64,000 nt of DNA, taken from positions 558,001-622,000 of the forward strand of contig NC_083372.1 of assembly GCF_029542785.1 (NCBI RefSeq), read 5' to 3'. Below the pieces are notes generated by a model. That model searched no databases. It saw only the letters and a program-made list of their open reading frames with translations, and was not told the DNA's origin. The DNA comes from Malassezia japonica (Eukaryota > Basidiomycota > Malasseziomycetes > Malasseziales > Malasseziaceae). This document shows positions 1 through 10,700 of this stretch, one piece after another; position 1 is the stretch's first letter; every line of letters begins with the position of its first letter. Made by a program: the position numbers and the translations under genes.

Positions 1-518
1 GGCACGGGCATTGCGCCTCTGCGTGCCATTGTGCAAGAACGCATCGCATCCACGCCCCCTGCACACGACAACCTGGTCATTATCGGCTGCCGCTACGCCG
101 CGTGCGACTTTTTATTCAGAAACGAATGGGAGACACTCGCTGCGCGCGAGGCCCCGTCCGCTGCAAACGACGCCGACTCGGTCGCGGACGCGATCGAGCG
201 GCTGCGTCTCTCGTCGACCCCCCTGATCGAGCTGCACGTCGCGGCGAGCCGCGACCAAGAAAACAAAATCTACGTGCAAGATGTGCTGCGCAAGCACGGC
301 GAAAAGGTCTGGTCCATCCTGGGCCAGCGCCGCGGCATTGCCTACCTCTCTGGGTGCGTTTTCCTTCTGACAGCAGTTCGTCTGGCCGCATGCCCGAACA
401 AGTCCGCCAGGCCATGCTCGACATTTTCCAAGAGCACGGAAAGATGGACGACGACCAGGCGGCACGATACCTCATGACACTCGAGGCCGAACACCGCTGG
501 CAGGAAGAGTGCTGGTAA
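1..518 (+). CDS. TAH18: NADPH-dependent diflavin oxidoreductase, C-terminal part (cut by window start)
   Basis: The C-terminal NADP-binding half of a cytosolic diflavin reductase that passes electrons from NADPH through FAD and FMN to Dre2 in cytosolic iron-sulfur cluster assembly. Visible: GTGIAPLRA at the very start (NADP ribose/pyrophosphate region), NLVIIGCRY, ENKIYVQDVL, and a C-terminal end of the form YLMTLEAEHRWQEECW, which is typical of the Tah18/NDOR1 family. A tiny intron lies at about 354-376 (acceptor could also be 373), joining YLSG to SSGRMPEQV. The flavodoxin and FAD domains lie before the window. It is convergent with COX9, whose stop is 46 bp away. Family assignment is good. 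It could in principle be another diflavin reductase, but the short tail favours Tah18. Confidence 0.85.
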   Translation, partial: HGHCASACHCARTHRIHAPCTRQPGHYRLPLRRVRLFIQKRMGDTRCARGPVRCKRRRLGRGRDRAAASLVDPPDRAARRGEPRPRKQNLRARCAAQARRKGLVHPGPAPRHCLPLWVRFPSDSSSSGRMPEQVRQAMLDIFQEHGKMDDDQAARYLMTLEAEHRWQEECW

Positions 519-564
519 AACTCGGTAGGCAGAGTGATGGTATTCCATATAGCTGTCTATCCAG

Positions 565-806
565 TTACTGGTTGTTCTGGAGCTTGGCGTAGTACGCGTC
601 ACCTGTGGTAAGCAAATCAAGCAAGTCAACATACGCTGCTGCACGCGGGGAACGTGCACGCCGTACCTGTGGTTAGCCGTTTTTTTTCTTTGCACGTACC
701 AGAAGGCGAGGCCGAAGATGGTGCCACCGCCGAGGGCCATCGAGATGTCGAAGAAGAACTTCCTGCGGAGCTTGCCGGTGATAGGAGCAACAGATCCAAC
801 AGGCAT
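565..806 (-). CDS. COX9: Cytochrome c oxidase subunit VIIa-like (Cox9)
   Basis: A small inner-membrane subunit of respiratory complex IV. Three exons (700-806, 635-666, 565-602), with introns of 33 and 32 nt, give 58 residues, the usual family length (about 55-60). The spliced protein reads APITGKLRRKFFFDIS, then a single hydrophobic stretch ending FGLAFWYGVHVP, then RDAYYAKLQNNQ. This matches the fungal Cox9 pattern of a short N-terminal APITG, one membrane helix, and a charged tail with YAKL. A further 23-nt intron-like element (810-832, GTACGT donor, CTGACCCAG acceptor) lies just before the ATG and probably removes part of the 5' leader. MAP1 lies 93 bp upstream on the same strand. Confidence 0.88.
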
Positions 807-899
807 TGTCTGGGTCAGCCGGCGCTACGTACCAAGGGTGGTGGATGATAAATGCAAACGTCGCCAGTCGGGCCGGCCTCGGCCGCTGCTATCACGTGA

Positions 900-1906
900 C
901 TATGTCGCGGCTCGTGCGAGGCGCGCCTCCATTTGGCGCTGCCGCGCCTCGGTCGTGTCCAAGCGGCGGGCGCCGCCTTGGGCGGTGAGGATCTCGACGC
1001 CGTTGTCGGTAATAAGCAGAGTCTCTTCGGCCGCAGCAGACAAGGCGCCGTCGACCGTAGCAATAGTCCAGTCGTCCGGCCATTCCATATCGCGCCAATC
1101 CGAGCCCAGGTTGACCATGGGCTCGATCGTAAAGATGTGGCCCGGCTGCATGATGCCGTGTGCCTTTTTGGTAGGGTGGTGGAAGACGGTAGGCGGTCCG
1201 TGAAACACGCGCCCAATGCCGTGTCCGGTATAGTTGCGCACGACCGCGCATCCGTTGCGCTCTGCAATCGGGGCAATCACATGGCCAATCTCGGCGTAGG
1301 GCATGCCCGGCCCACAAATTTGGATCGCGGCATCGAGGCACTCGCGTGCGGTGCGGATGACACGCATCAGCGACTCGTCCTTGGCCGCCTTTTCGCCCAC
1401 CGGATAAGTCGCGTTCAGGTCGCCGTGGAATCCATTGTGGAAGAGCGTCACGTCAATGTTGAGCAGGTCGCCGTCCTTGAGCGGCCGCTGGTCGGGGATG
1501 CCGTGGCAGATCACCTCGTTCACCGAGGTGCAGACGCTCTTGGGGTAGCCGTGGTAGCCGAGCGGCGAGGGGTAGCAGTTGCGTTGGATCGCTGCATTCA
1601 CAAGGATCTTGTCGAGCTCATCAGTGGTGATACCCGGCCGGATATTTGCCGCGACTTCCTCCAATGCCTCGCGCGCGAGCTTCGCGGCAAGGCGCACGCC
1701 CGCCTGCTCCTCGATCGAGTTCACCTTGATTTTGCGCGAGGTAAAGAGCTGCCGTTAGTGGGGCGACGTACCGCTTCGCGACCATAGTTCGGGCGCTTGA
1801 TCGACGGCGGAATCTTGGTCTTGGGACTCAGGGGGTACGCGGCCACGACCCCGCCCGAGTAGCGGAAGCCGCGCACCTTTTCAAACGGATCAAAAATTCC
1901 GCTCAT
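900..1906 (-). CDS. MAP1: Methionine aminopeptidase, type 1
   Basis: Removes the initiator methionine from nascent cytosolic proteins. Two exons (1772-1906 and 900-1748, 23-nt intron) give 327 residues. The pita-bread fold is complete: GYPKSVCTSVNEVICHGIP, the metal ligands Asp in NIDV (about residue 144) and Asp in HGDLN (about 155), His in TGHGIGRVFHG, Glu in FTIEPM and Glu in AAEETLLIT. The N-terminus reads MSGIFDPFEKVRGFRYSG, which aligns with the linker just after the zinc-finger region of yeast Map1. The two ribosome-associated zinc fingers that normally precede it are absent, and only 30 bp separate this ATG from the divergent PAN6 ATG, so there is no room for an upstream exon without overlap. 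Confidence 0.92.
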
Positions 1907-1936
1907 CGCTTGCGCCGTGTGGAGGAAGAGCGGTAG

Positions 1937-3047
1937 ATGTCAGCCTTCCGTGCAGCCCAGCGCTTGGTGTGGGGCAGCGGTTGGATGAGCGGAGTACGGA
2001 GTATGCATACCGCACCTGTGCGCACCTTTGATAACGTTGCGTCCTATCGGACCTGGCGCGACGAGTCGCTGCGTCAGCGCCAGACGGTCGGCTTTGTGCC
2101 GACGATGGGCGCGCTGCACGAAGGCCACCTCGGCCTCGTCGATGCGTCGCTCGCTGAGAACGAAATGACGGTCGTGTCGATCTTTGTGAATCCTGCGCAG
2201 TTTGCGCCGCACGAGGACCTGTCAAGCTACCCCCGCACGCTCGAGGGCGACCTCGAAAAGCTCCACGCCCGGCAGCAGAAAGCCAACGCGGACGGGCGCC
2301 TGGTCGTCCTGCTGCCGACCGTCAAGGACATGTACCCCCACGGCTTCACACAGGAAGTCGCGAAGCAGATCGGAGCTTTTGTCGAGGTCAAAGGGCTCTC
2401 GCACCAGATGGAGGGTACGACGCGCCCCACCTTTTTCCGCGGCGTCGCGACGGTCGTCACGAAGCTCTTCAACATTGTCATGGTACGCCTCTATGCTCAC
2501 ACAGCCCGACCGCGCGTACTTTGGGCAGAAGGATATCCAGCAGGCCATGGTGCTGCGTCGCCTCGTCGACGACCTCCTGTTCCGCTACCCCCTCGGGCGC
2601 CAGAATGTCCGCGTGCTCCCCACCGAGCGCGACCCAGCGGACCAGGTCGCGCTGAGCAGCCGCAATGCGTATCTGGACACGGAGGGCCGCGGCGCGGCCC
2701 CCCTCCTGTACCAGGCTCTGTCGCACGGCCAGCGCACCTGGGAAGCGCTCCTCACGCAAGACGTCCCGGCCTCGGAGCGCATCGAAGCGACGCTCGCCGC
2801 GGTGCGCCACACGGTCGACCAAGGCGCCGCGGCGCTCGCCGCGCAGACTCCTGCAGAGGCCAAGCGTGCCAAGGTCGCGCTCGACTACGTGTGCCTGAAC
2901 GACCCTGCGACACTCGAGGAGCTGACGTCGGACGCGGGCACCGGCGCGATCCTCAGTGGTGCGCTTTGGGTGCACAACGACGCAAAAGACGCCAAGCCCG
3001 CGACGCGTATTATTGACAATCTGCTTTTGGGCTTCTCGCTAGACTAG
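1937..3047 (+). CDS. PAN6: Pantothenate synthetase (pantoate-beta-alanine ligase)
   Basis: Condenses pantoate with beta-alanine using ATP, the last step of vitamin B5 synthesis. Exons 1937-2482 and 2505-3047 with a 22-nt intron give 362 residues. Motifs: GFVPTMGALHEGHLGLV (HxGH nucleotide-binding motif), VSIFVNPAQFAPHEDLSSYP, FFRGVATVVTKLFNIV, RAYFGQKDIQQ across the splice, and the loop LSSRNAYL. The first 23 residues are rich in Arg, Ser and Ala and lack acidic residues, so they look like a mitochondrial presequence. In-frame ATGs at residues 17 and 23 would give a cytosolic form. The gene shares a 30-bp divergent interval with MAP1 and is convergent with the Rab5-type gene. Confidence 0.93.
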
Positions 3048-3064
3048 TAGAATACAAAGGCTAC

Positions 3065-3760
3065 TTAGCAGGTGCATGCATCCTCGCGTGCCTGGGGCGC
3101 ACTGTTCAGCTGCACCGGCGCGCTGCCTGCAGGACGCTGCTGCGCGGCGCCGGCACCCGTGGCCGGGCGCTTGGCGGCGCCCATGCCACGCTCCAGCGGG
3201 AGCTTCTTGGCGACAGCCTCAAAGAGCTCTGTGATGTTTGTGGGGGTCTTGGCCGAGGTCTCCATAAACATCAGCCCCTCGGCCTCGGCGTACTTGGCGC
3301 CGTCCTCGGTGGAGATGACGCGGCGCCCATCGGCCAAGTCGAGCTTGTTGCCGACCAAGGCGATGGTGATGTTCGCATCCGCGTGCCGCTGCAGCTCGCG
3401 GATCCAGCTCTTGGCGTTCTCGAGCGAGTCCTCCTCGGTGATATCGTACACCACAATGGCGCAGTGCGCATTGCGATAGTACATCGGCGCAAGCGACTTG
3501 TACCGCTCCTGTCCGGCAGTGTCCCTGCGTAAGCGGCGCGACGTACCAGATCTCGAGCTTGACCGTCGTATCGTCGTCGCGGCGCACCGTCTGCGTCAGG
3601 AACGCAGCGCCGATGGTGCTCTCGCGGAAATCATCAAACTGGTCCTTGACAAAGCGCAGCGCAATGCTGCATTAGCCTCCACGGACTGAATCGCTTACCT
3701 GGACTTGCCAACAGACGACTCGCCTAGCAGCACTAGCTTAAAGCTCACAACTCCGCTCAT
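3065..3760 (-). CDS. YPT5: Rab5-type small GTPase (Ypt5/Vps21 group)
   Basis: A membrane-trafficking GTPase of the early endosome. Three exons (3699-3760, 3547-3666, 3065-3524), introns of 32 and 22 nt, 213 residues. The G motifs are all present after splicing: P-loop GESSVGKSS (split by intron 1), effector loop [11 protein letters not shown] (Rab5-specific), [12 protein letters not shown] (split by intron 2), NKLDLAD and METSAK. The tail is Ala/Pro/Gln-rich and ends in Cys-Thr-Cys, a CXC double-geranylgeranylation site. The effector loop makes Rab5 much more likely than Rab7 or Rab11. Which yeast paralogue (VPS21, YPT52 or YPT53) it matches best cannot be decided here. Confidence 0.93.
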
Positions 3761-3888
3761 CGCAGCAAGGGGCGAGCGGCAAGGGCGCAAAGCCCGCGTA
3801 ATTCCCCGACCGTTCTTTGTTGCGCTTCGCGTGGAGAAAGCCTTCCGGTCAGCATCGTTGTAGAGCAGTCTCCTTTGTCTTGGAGAGC

Positions 3889-5430
3889 ATGAAGCGGCAT
3901 CATCCTTACGGAGGGTACGAGGGCGCTCCAGGCGGCCGCGGTGGTCGCCGCGGTGGGCCGGGGAGCGGCCGCCATCTGCCTCGCGGACGCGCGGCCGCGG
4001 CGGCAGCGGCCGCGGCCGCGGCGGATCCGCGTGCGAACTACGCGCCGTACGGCGCCCCCGATCCTGTCAGTTATCCCCCATGGCCTGGCATGCCTTTTCC
4101 TCCGATGGGCGGCGGTCAGTTTGGCATGCCAGACTACCCTCCGTTTCCGATGCCTGCCTATCCTTCAGGTGCGTACTGACACTAATGTAGAAATGGGTCA
4201 GCCTATGTATGGTAATATGCCACCTATGCCTTGGGGCATGCCGTTCGGTATGCCCATGCCCGGCTCGCCGTACAACGGCACGCCGCCGTACAACGGCACG
4301 CCGCCGTATGGGGCGTCCCCGCCCGGCGACCGGCGCCGCCCGGACCGGCGCGGGGGCCGCGGCCGGCGCACGCCCGCGCATCCGCGCCCGTCCAAGAGTG
4401 TCTATCAGCCGGACCCCAACGCGGACCGGCCTGAAGATAGCAAGCCGTGCCGCACCCTGTTTGTGCGCAACGTGGCTTTTGAGGTGAATGTTGACCAGTT
4501 CCGAGAGGAGTTTGCCGAGTTTGGGGCGATCAAGACATGGTTTGATTTGATCCAGCGTCGTGGTTTGCTGTTTGTCACCTACTTTGATACGCGCGCGGCA
4601 GAGCGCGCCAAGGAGTACATGAATCAGCGCAAGATGTACGGGCGTATCCTGGATGTACACTACAGTCTTCCCAAAGAAGAAGATCAGCAGCAGCACTGCG
4701 ACCGCGAAAAGAACCAGGGGACCCTTTTTGTTTTGGTACGCAATGCCACCGAGCCCATCACGGACGAGGCGATGCGTACCCACTTTAGTCCCTTTGGCGA
4801 GATCCGCGAGATCCGGACGTACAAAGACAAGGCCAATACGCGCTTCATTGAGTACTGGGACAGTCGCGCGTGCGTCGCGGCGCACGACCAGCTGAATCAG
4901 ACGCCGTTCCTGGGGGGCGAGCTGCAGCTGAAATTCGCTTGGGACTTGGCTACCGTCTCGCTCGTGACCGACGCGAGGAACCGCAGCGAGGCCAAGGCCG
5001 CGGCCGAGGCGCGCGCGCGCGACGGCACTGCGGAGCCTGCGCCCCTGCCTGGTTCACCATGGTCGGCGAGTGGCGCAAGCCCCTCTACGCAACATGCTCA
5101 GCCTGTACCACCCCCTGCCGAGGAGCGGCTGGAACAGGCTCAGAAAGTGCAGCAGGTACGTATTCACTCTATGATTCCTAACGCCAGCTCCTTGCTTCCT
5201 TACAGGCCAGTCAACAACCACCTGCTCGCGACCCTGCACCGCCTCCCTCCCAGACGCCAGCGAGCGAGCAAGCGCCGATCGAAGCGCAACCTGCGCTCTC
5301 TGACGCAATACCTATTCCTGGGGACAAGGACCCTGGAGGTTATGCCGAAAAAGATGACACGTGTCAATCATCGACCCTTTCTCCCACGGCCGTTGCTGAG
5401 CTCTTGCGTCAAGCCGGCGGTGCAGATTAA
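3889..5430 (+). CDS. Mei2-like RNA-binding protein with two RRMs
   Basis: Three exons (3889-4168, 4191-5155, 5188-5430; introns 22 and 32 nt) give 495 residues. The N-terminus is rich in Gly, Ala, Met and Pro, with an RGG-like patch and a run of alanines near residue 30. RRM1 spans about residues 182-250 (RTLFVRNVAFEV, RGLLFVTYFD) and RRM2 about 270-340 (GTLFVLVRNATEPI, NTRFIEYWD). The linker HYSLPKEEDQQQ and GEIREIRTYKDK resemble RRM1-RRM2 of the Mei2 family, RNA-binding regulators of meiosis and growth. The C-terminal third RRM that defines Mei2 itself is not present. The tail is Pro/Gln/Ala-rich and disordered. An alternative intron 2 acceptor at 5205 would remove six residues in frame. 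The target RNA is unknown. Confidence 0.75.
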
Positions 5431-5860
5431 CCTACCATTCCATAGCGTCTTCCCTGCGCAAGAACGCCACCCCGATACCCCGATTCGGTATGGTACGAAA
5501 TTGTTTGTCAATCTTGCATTCATCTTCGTTAATTGTGCATGTCTCATATGCAGGGACCTTGGCTACGGAGCGCCACATACGACGAGTTCCTTCGCTCTTC
5601 TGCACAGTTATCCCGAGAAATTCAAATAAAATTCTGACCAATGAAATCGGATTTTATTATGCGCGCATCCGGTCTTCAGGGTCCTCAACGTCATCGAGCT
5701 TTATAGCCGGGTGGCTCAAGATTTGCGTGTTTCAAGAGTCCGCACTTTAGTTCTTGGTATATCGTTGTTACCAAGTGCGATTTCGCACCCACCAGTTGCT
5801 GCTTCGAAATCCACTCAGCGAAATTGCGCATGCCAGCAGAGCTTGAATAATACAGACTTG
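5431..5860. other. Intergenic region upstream of the Tay1-like gene
   Basis: About 430 bp, clearly AT-richer than its surroundings, between the stop of the Mei2-like gene and the likely ATG of the double-Myb gene. The Myb reading frame stays open back to about 5711, but those 50 codons do not resemble the family. I see no RNA gene or repeat here. It probably holds the 3' UTR of one gene and the promoter and leader of the next. Confidence 0.5.
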
Positions 5861-7615
5861 ATGAGCGTGACGACTTCCACGACCGTAAGCGAGTCGTCGG
5901 AGGCAGGCGGCGATAGCTCGGGCTCTCGGCCAGCCAAGCTGAAGTGGACGGAAGATGAGACGCAAGCCCTGGTTGAGGGCTGCAATAAACATGGCGTTGG
6001 AAGCTGGACCCAAATCCTCTCCGACGCTGAGCTTATGCCTCGTTTTTCTGACAGAACACCAGGCGATCTAAAGGATCGTTTTCGTACATATTTCCCGGAC
6101 TCTTATCATGAGATGTATCCCAATGCAAAAACGCATTGGGGCAATCAATCACGCGGCAAGGCCCCTGACGGACGGAGCATTTTTGAAAAGGGAAAAGTGA
6201 AGGAACGACGTCCATTCACTGAGGAAGAAGATCGCGCATTACTGCGCGGCTACAAGTTGTACGGGTCGCACTGGGCGTTGATTGCCCGTGATCCGGCCTT
6301 TAAAAACCAGCGGCGCTCGACAGACGTTCGTGATCGCTTCCGCAATGCCTTTCCGGAAGAATATGCGCGCGCCGGCTACAAGCCTCGCAGCAAGGCCAAG
6401 AGCAAGAATGCGGCCAAGAACAAGGCGGCAGCTCAAGCCAAAGAAGCGGCAGCGGTATCTACAACGGTAACTGCTCCACAGAACTTTTCCGGACCCCCCC
6501 ATGTACAGCATCAGACCCAGACCCAGAATGGCGTGCCTGTATCGGGGGCGTATACGTCGATGCAGACGGCATCCAACGGGTCATCTGCCCACGTCGATTG
6601 GCAAACATACGGAACGCCGATCAATGCGGACTATGGATTTCCTTACAGCCAGGCACTGCTTAGTCCTGTCATGCTCCAGGCTCGGTCTGATTCAGCCGTG
6701 CCGTTTGATCGCGCAAACATTATGGAATGGTTCGACCCCAACTCGCATCCAGGCCAAGTGCTAAATCGGACAACCGCACCGGAAGTGCCCCGCGACTCAT
6801 TAGCCCCACCTTCGCCTCGAAATCGGGCACCGAGTGCAGGTATTTGGCCGAGCGGACAGCAGCGGACGCGTTCCGCTACGTACGGCGACCTTCCTTCCAA
6901 CTCGTTCCCAATGCTGGGCGGGCGTGATGAGCCCGAGTTTTCTTCGGTGGACCGCGCGTGGGATGTCACCGCACAGGACTATCCCATGGGCCGTGGTTCG
7001 GAGTTGAACAACGTCTCGTTATTCCCACCTTTGCAGACCAGCATGCCCCCGCTATCCCAAGACTACTACCTCTCCCATGCTCCTTCTACGACTACGGAGA
7101 GCAGTCAGTCTCACTTTCACCCCGTGGGCGGCGGCCTAATGAGTTCTCTCTCTGCTCCCGCAGCGCTTCCTTCGTCTCCTGCTGTTGATCATTCGGACAT
7201 GACCAAGATGGCAGCTCGCATGCAAGCACCGATCACTACGCCGATGTCGACGATGAGCAAGTCTGTTTCAGAAACTGCTTCGACCTCATCTGTCCAGAAC
7301 GAAGCCAACATGATTTTGGGGATGGGACTGTCGGAAATGAATGGTCTTAATCCTAATCCGCTCTTTGGCTCGTCGTCCCTCGAGGGGGGTACGCTTCCTT
7401 CCTCGGGCCTCGATCAGGGCGTGCTCACTGCGCCCTTTTCGAAATCAGTTTCGCCCTTTCTGACACAGGGGCCGAATGACCCAAGTGCAACGTTTGGCTC
7501 CATGTCCATGGACAAGTCGAACTCGCTCCCACTTTCTACGTCCTCCGCTTGGGACCCATCCGCATCGCGCTCTCGCAGGGACAACACACAGCCTCGTTCT
7601 ACGCCATCGCAATAA
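5861..7615 (+). CDS. TAY1: Double-Myb (telobox) protein, Tay1/Teb1-like telomere or promoter binder
   Basis: 584 residues without introns. Two Myb/SANT repeats lie near the N-terminus: about 27-80 (KLKWTEDETQALVEGCNKHG, ending DLKDRFRTYFP) and about 117-170 (RRPFTEEEDRALLRGYKLYG, ending DVRDRFRNAFPEEY). Both third helices have the LKDRFR/VRDRFR form of the telobox, which recognises TTAGGG-type double-stranded repeats. The order (two N-terminal Mybs, a Lys/Ala-rich basic linker, then a long Ser/Pro-rich disordered tail) fits Tay1 of Yarrowia and Ustilago and Teb1 of fission yeast, which bind telomeric repeats and also act in transcription. The first ATG in a good family position is 5861. A general Myb transcription factor is the main alternative. 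Confidence 0.7.
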   Translation: MSVTTSTTVSESSEAGGDSSGSRPAKLKWTEDETQALVEGCNKHGVGSWTQILSDAELMPRFSDRTPGDLKDRFRTYFPDSYHEMYPNAKTHWGNQSRGKAPDGRSIFEKGKVKERRPFTEEEDRALLRGYKLYGSHWALIARDPAFKNQRRSTDVRDRFRNAFPEEYARAGYKPRSKAKSKNAAKNKAAAQAKEAAAVSTTVTAPQNFSGPPHVQHQTQTQNGVPVSGAYTSMQTASNGSSAHVDWQTYGTPINADYGFPYSQALLSPVMLQARSDSAVPFDRANIMEWFDPNSHPGQVLNRTTAPEVPRDSLAPPSPRNRAPSAGIWPSGQQRTRSATYGDLPSNSFPMLGGRDEPEFSSVDRAWDVTAQDYPMGRGSELNNVSLFPPLQTSMPPLSQDYYLSHAPSTTTESSQSHFHPVGGGLMSSLSAPAALPSSPAVDHSDMTKMAARMQAPITTPMSTMSKSVSETASTSSVQNEANMILGMGLSEMNGLNPNPLFGSSSLEGGTLPSSGLDQGVLTAPFSKSVSPFLTQGPNDPSATFGSMSMDKSNSLPLSTSSAWDPSASRSRRDNTQPRSTPSQ

Positions 7616-7708
7616 GGTCTTGCCTTAAGGTCTTGCCTTGAATTTATTTACGCCAGTTCCTCTGATACACGAACATAGAGGCAGCAGGGCCAATGTATCA
7701 TATACATA

Positions 7709-10700
7709 CTAATCGGTTGGCTGTAATGTGGCAATGCGGCGTGCGCGCATCTCGTCTATGCCCATGGCTTCGTTCTCGGCGTATGGATCGCCAGGGATAT
7801 GCTCCTGAAACAGGCATGCAAGCAGGTCATCCGTCGAGCCCATCAAGTCGCCACGGCGCGCCTCGCGCGAAACGTCGCCGTCGACGTGCTCGAGATGCTG
7901 TGCCTGGAGCGCGGCACTATCCATAGCGTCAGCCGCATTCGCATCCGCATCCCGCGCGACGTACAGACACTGGGCACGGGAAGTGGCCAGTGCTACAATG
8001 CGTTGCTCGACCGTATCGTTGACCATGTAACAGTACACATTCGTTGCGCGCGTCTGACCAATGCGATGCACTCGCCCGATCGCCTGGAGTTCCAAGGCAT
8101 GATTCATCAAGGGTTCGAGGAGGAAGAGGTGTGTCGCTGCGAGCAGATTCAGCCCTGCCGACTGCACCTCGCTGTGCAGCAATAAGATATTGATGTGCGG
8201 CGAGTGCTGAAAAGTCTCGACAGTCGCTCCCACTTTTTTGCTTCCCCCACCTTCCAGCCGGGCATACTGCAAGCCATTCGCACGCAGCGACTCAGCTACC
8301 AGGTCGAGGCCTCGCGAAAAGGAGGAGAATACCAAGCTTTTTTCGCCGGTCGTGCGGTGCAGATGTACGAGGTGCTTGGCAAGGAGATCAAGCTTGCTGC
8401 CGTACCGTCCTTCCGAGGCAGTCCGCTCAATCGCGGAACGCAGGGTATCGGGAAGCACACGGTAGGCTTGGGATGCGGAGGGCGCGTGCCCTCCTTCGCT
8501 TTCGCCTTGGGGAACAGAGGAGCGATAGACGACACGGTGCACGTCGTTCAGCGCGAGTTTCGTCTTGCACATCGGACACGTGCGCTTGCCTTGCTTCATC
8601 CACGCGTAGAAGCACGACTGGCAGCAGAGATGACCGCAGGCATTGGTCAGGATACCCGTGTCGATGAGGTTTGTGCAAATAAAGCAACGCCGCGCCTCGT
8701 CGTCGGCACTGCCGCCTTGGATCTGCTCGAGGTGGACCAGGTAGCGAATGCGGCCTTCGACGGCGCCGATACGCTGCCGCCACGCACGCTCCTGAGCCAA
8801 GGCAGCGAGGAGGCTCGGCACCGCGCCGTCAGGCATCTCGGGGTCCTGGACTTGGTCCGAGAGCTCCTGCATTTGCTTAAAGTAGAGACTGCGTGCATTG
8901 AAACACGCTTGAAAGGCACCTTGCTCTTTGCGCAGACGCTCCACTGCCTGCATCTGCGTACGCAGAATCTCTTGCAGAGTCGCATGCGCCGAAGCAAGCA
9001 GGTGCGATTCATCAGCGCGCGTCGACAACTCTCGCAGCTCGCGCAGACGCGCTACAAGCTCGCTCAGCGGCGGCTCGCCATGCAAGGCAACCTGATTACG
9101 TGCCGCATCGAGGCGCTGGAAGTGCGCCAGCTGCAGCTTTTGCGCTTCTCGCTGCGCGCTTTCCTCCTCCTCCTCCTCTGTAGCACCAAAAAGACGCGTC
9201 TTGACCACGCGCAGCGCACGGTCCAACTCGACAAAGAGCTGCGGCCGAGCCGTCGCACCGAGTGCGATGCGGCCGCTAAGCAGCTCGTCGCGCTGTGCCA
9301 AGAGCGGCCTGTACATTTCCAGGAGCGTCTCCGCCTCGATTTGTGCGTCGAGGTTCTCGGCGTAGACGTCGTCATTTTCGCGCTCCTTGTCCACTTCGCG
9401 GTTGACGGGTTTGGAGAGGCGCGTGATGATTTGGTTGCGCCAGTCGACGATCAGTGCCGCGTGCGCACGCAGCATCTTGAGCCGCGCCTGGACCATGTCC
9501 AGCACGCTGCGGCCCGCAAGGGTATGGATGGTGATGCGAGGCGAAAGCTCATCGAGTGGCGTTGTGCGCTGCCGCTGCATGGTGCGTACACACTGCTCGA
9601 CCGATTCGCGCGCATCGGCCAAGAGGCGTTGGCGCGTGGCCTCGGCGGCTGCGTACGCCGCGTCTTCTTTTTCGCGAAGGCCCGTCTCTTCTTTCTTGAC
9701 GGTGACGGCACCTTCTGCCTTGGCATCGGGCGCCTCGCTGCTTCCCTGCTGCGCTTCGCCCATTTGGTAAAAGCAGTGCCCAGAGAACTGGTAGATACGA
9801 TGCAGGATCTGCAGCCAATGGCGCATGCGGTTGCGGAGCGCACCGAGGTGCTGCTGGCGCGCACGCAGCTTGTCGTACGGCGCATCCGGTGCGGCCGACC
9901 ACGGCGTGTCGCTGTGCTTGTGTGCACGCTCGTACGCCGCTTCTGCAGCGAGTTCCGCCTCGGTGAACTGGTACAAGGGCCCCTGCGCATGCGCTGCGTC
10001 CATTTCCTTCTCGAGCTTGGCCAGCTGGTCATTGACTTCTGGGAGAAGCAGCTCGAGCTGGTGCTGAGCGAGGGCGAGGCGGTCGCGTGTCGCGAGCGAC
10101 TCGAGCAAGGCAATCTCGTCCGGGTGCGTCGTCACGGCTGCTGTGCGCAGGTCTTCCACCGGCGCAAAGAGCAGAATGGCCGCGCGGTAGATGCGCTTAA
10201 GCACAAAATTGTGGCGGAGCGTCAGCAGCTCGCTCCGTGCGCCATCGAGCATCATTGTAAGCACATGGTCGATGCTGCGCAGATTTACGAGGCCGTGCGT
10301 CGCGCCAGACTCGCCACCCAGCATGTGGCCAGCGCGCAGTGCAACGTGCGGATGCGTGCATGCTTGCCGCAGGCGGAGGAGCTGCGTCCGCAGCGCCCCC
10401 GTGTCGAGTTGCCACGTCTCGGAGCGCGGCGCGCCATCCTCCGTAATGTCGAGCGCCTCGAGCGCCTCGCGGTATACGTCGCGGTAAAAGGCCGATTCGG
10501 TGTAGGTGAACTCGACCGGGATGAGACTGCGGCGCTGCGGCGGCAGCACCATTTCGTGGGCGACGTCCGCCTTGGTGTGGCGGATGCCGACCCATTCGAG
10601 TACGCGCGCGAGGTGCGGCGCAAGCGCCGGCGACAGGATGCGTTGCCACTCTTTGGTGGGCGATGCGGACCGGATCAAGCCCATGAACCAAAGACAGGTG

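Noticed and set aside
5711..5860. In-frame N-terminal extension of the Tay1-like protein
   Set aside because: The 50 codons are AT-rich, unlike the family, and the ATG at 5861 gives a sensible N-terminus close to the first Myb repeat.
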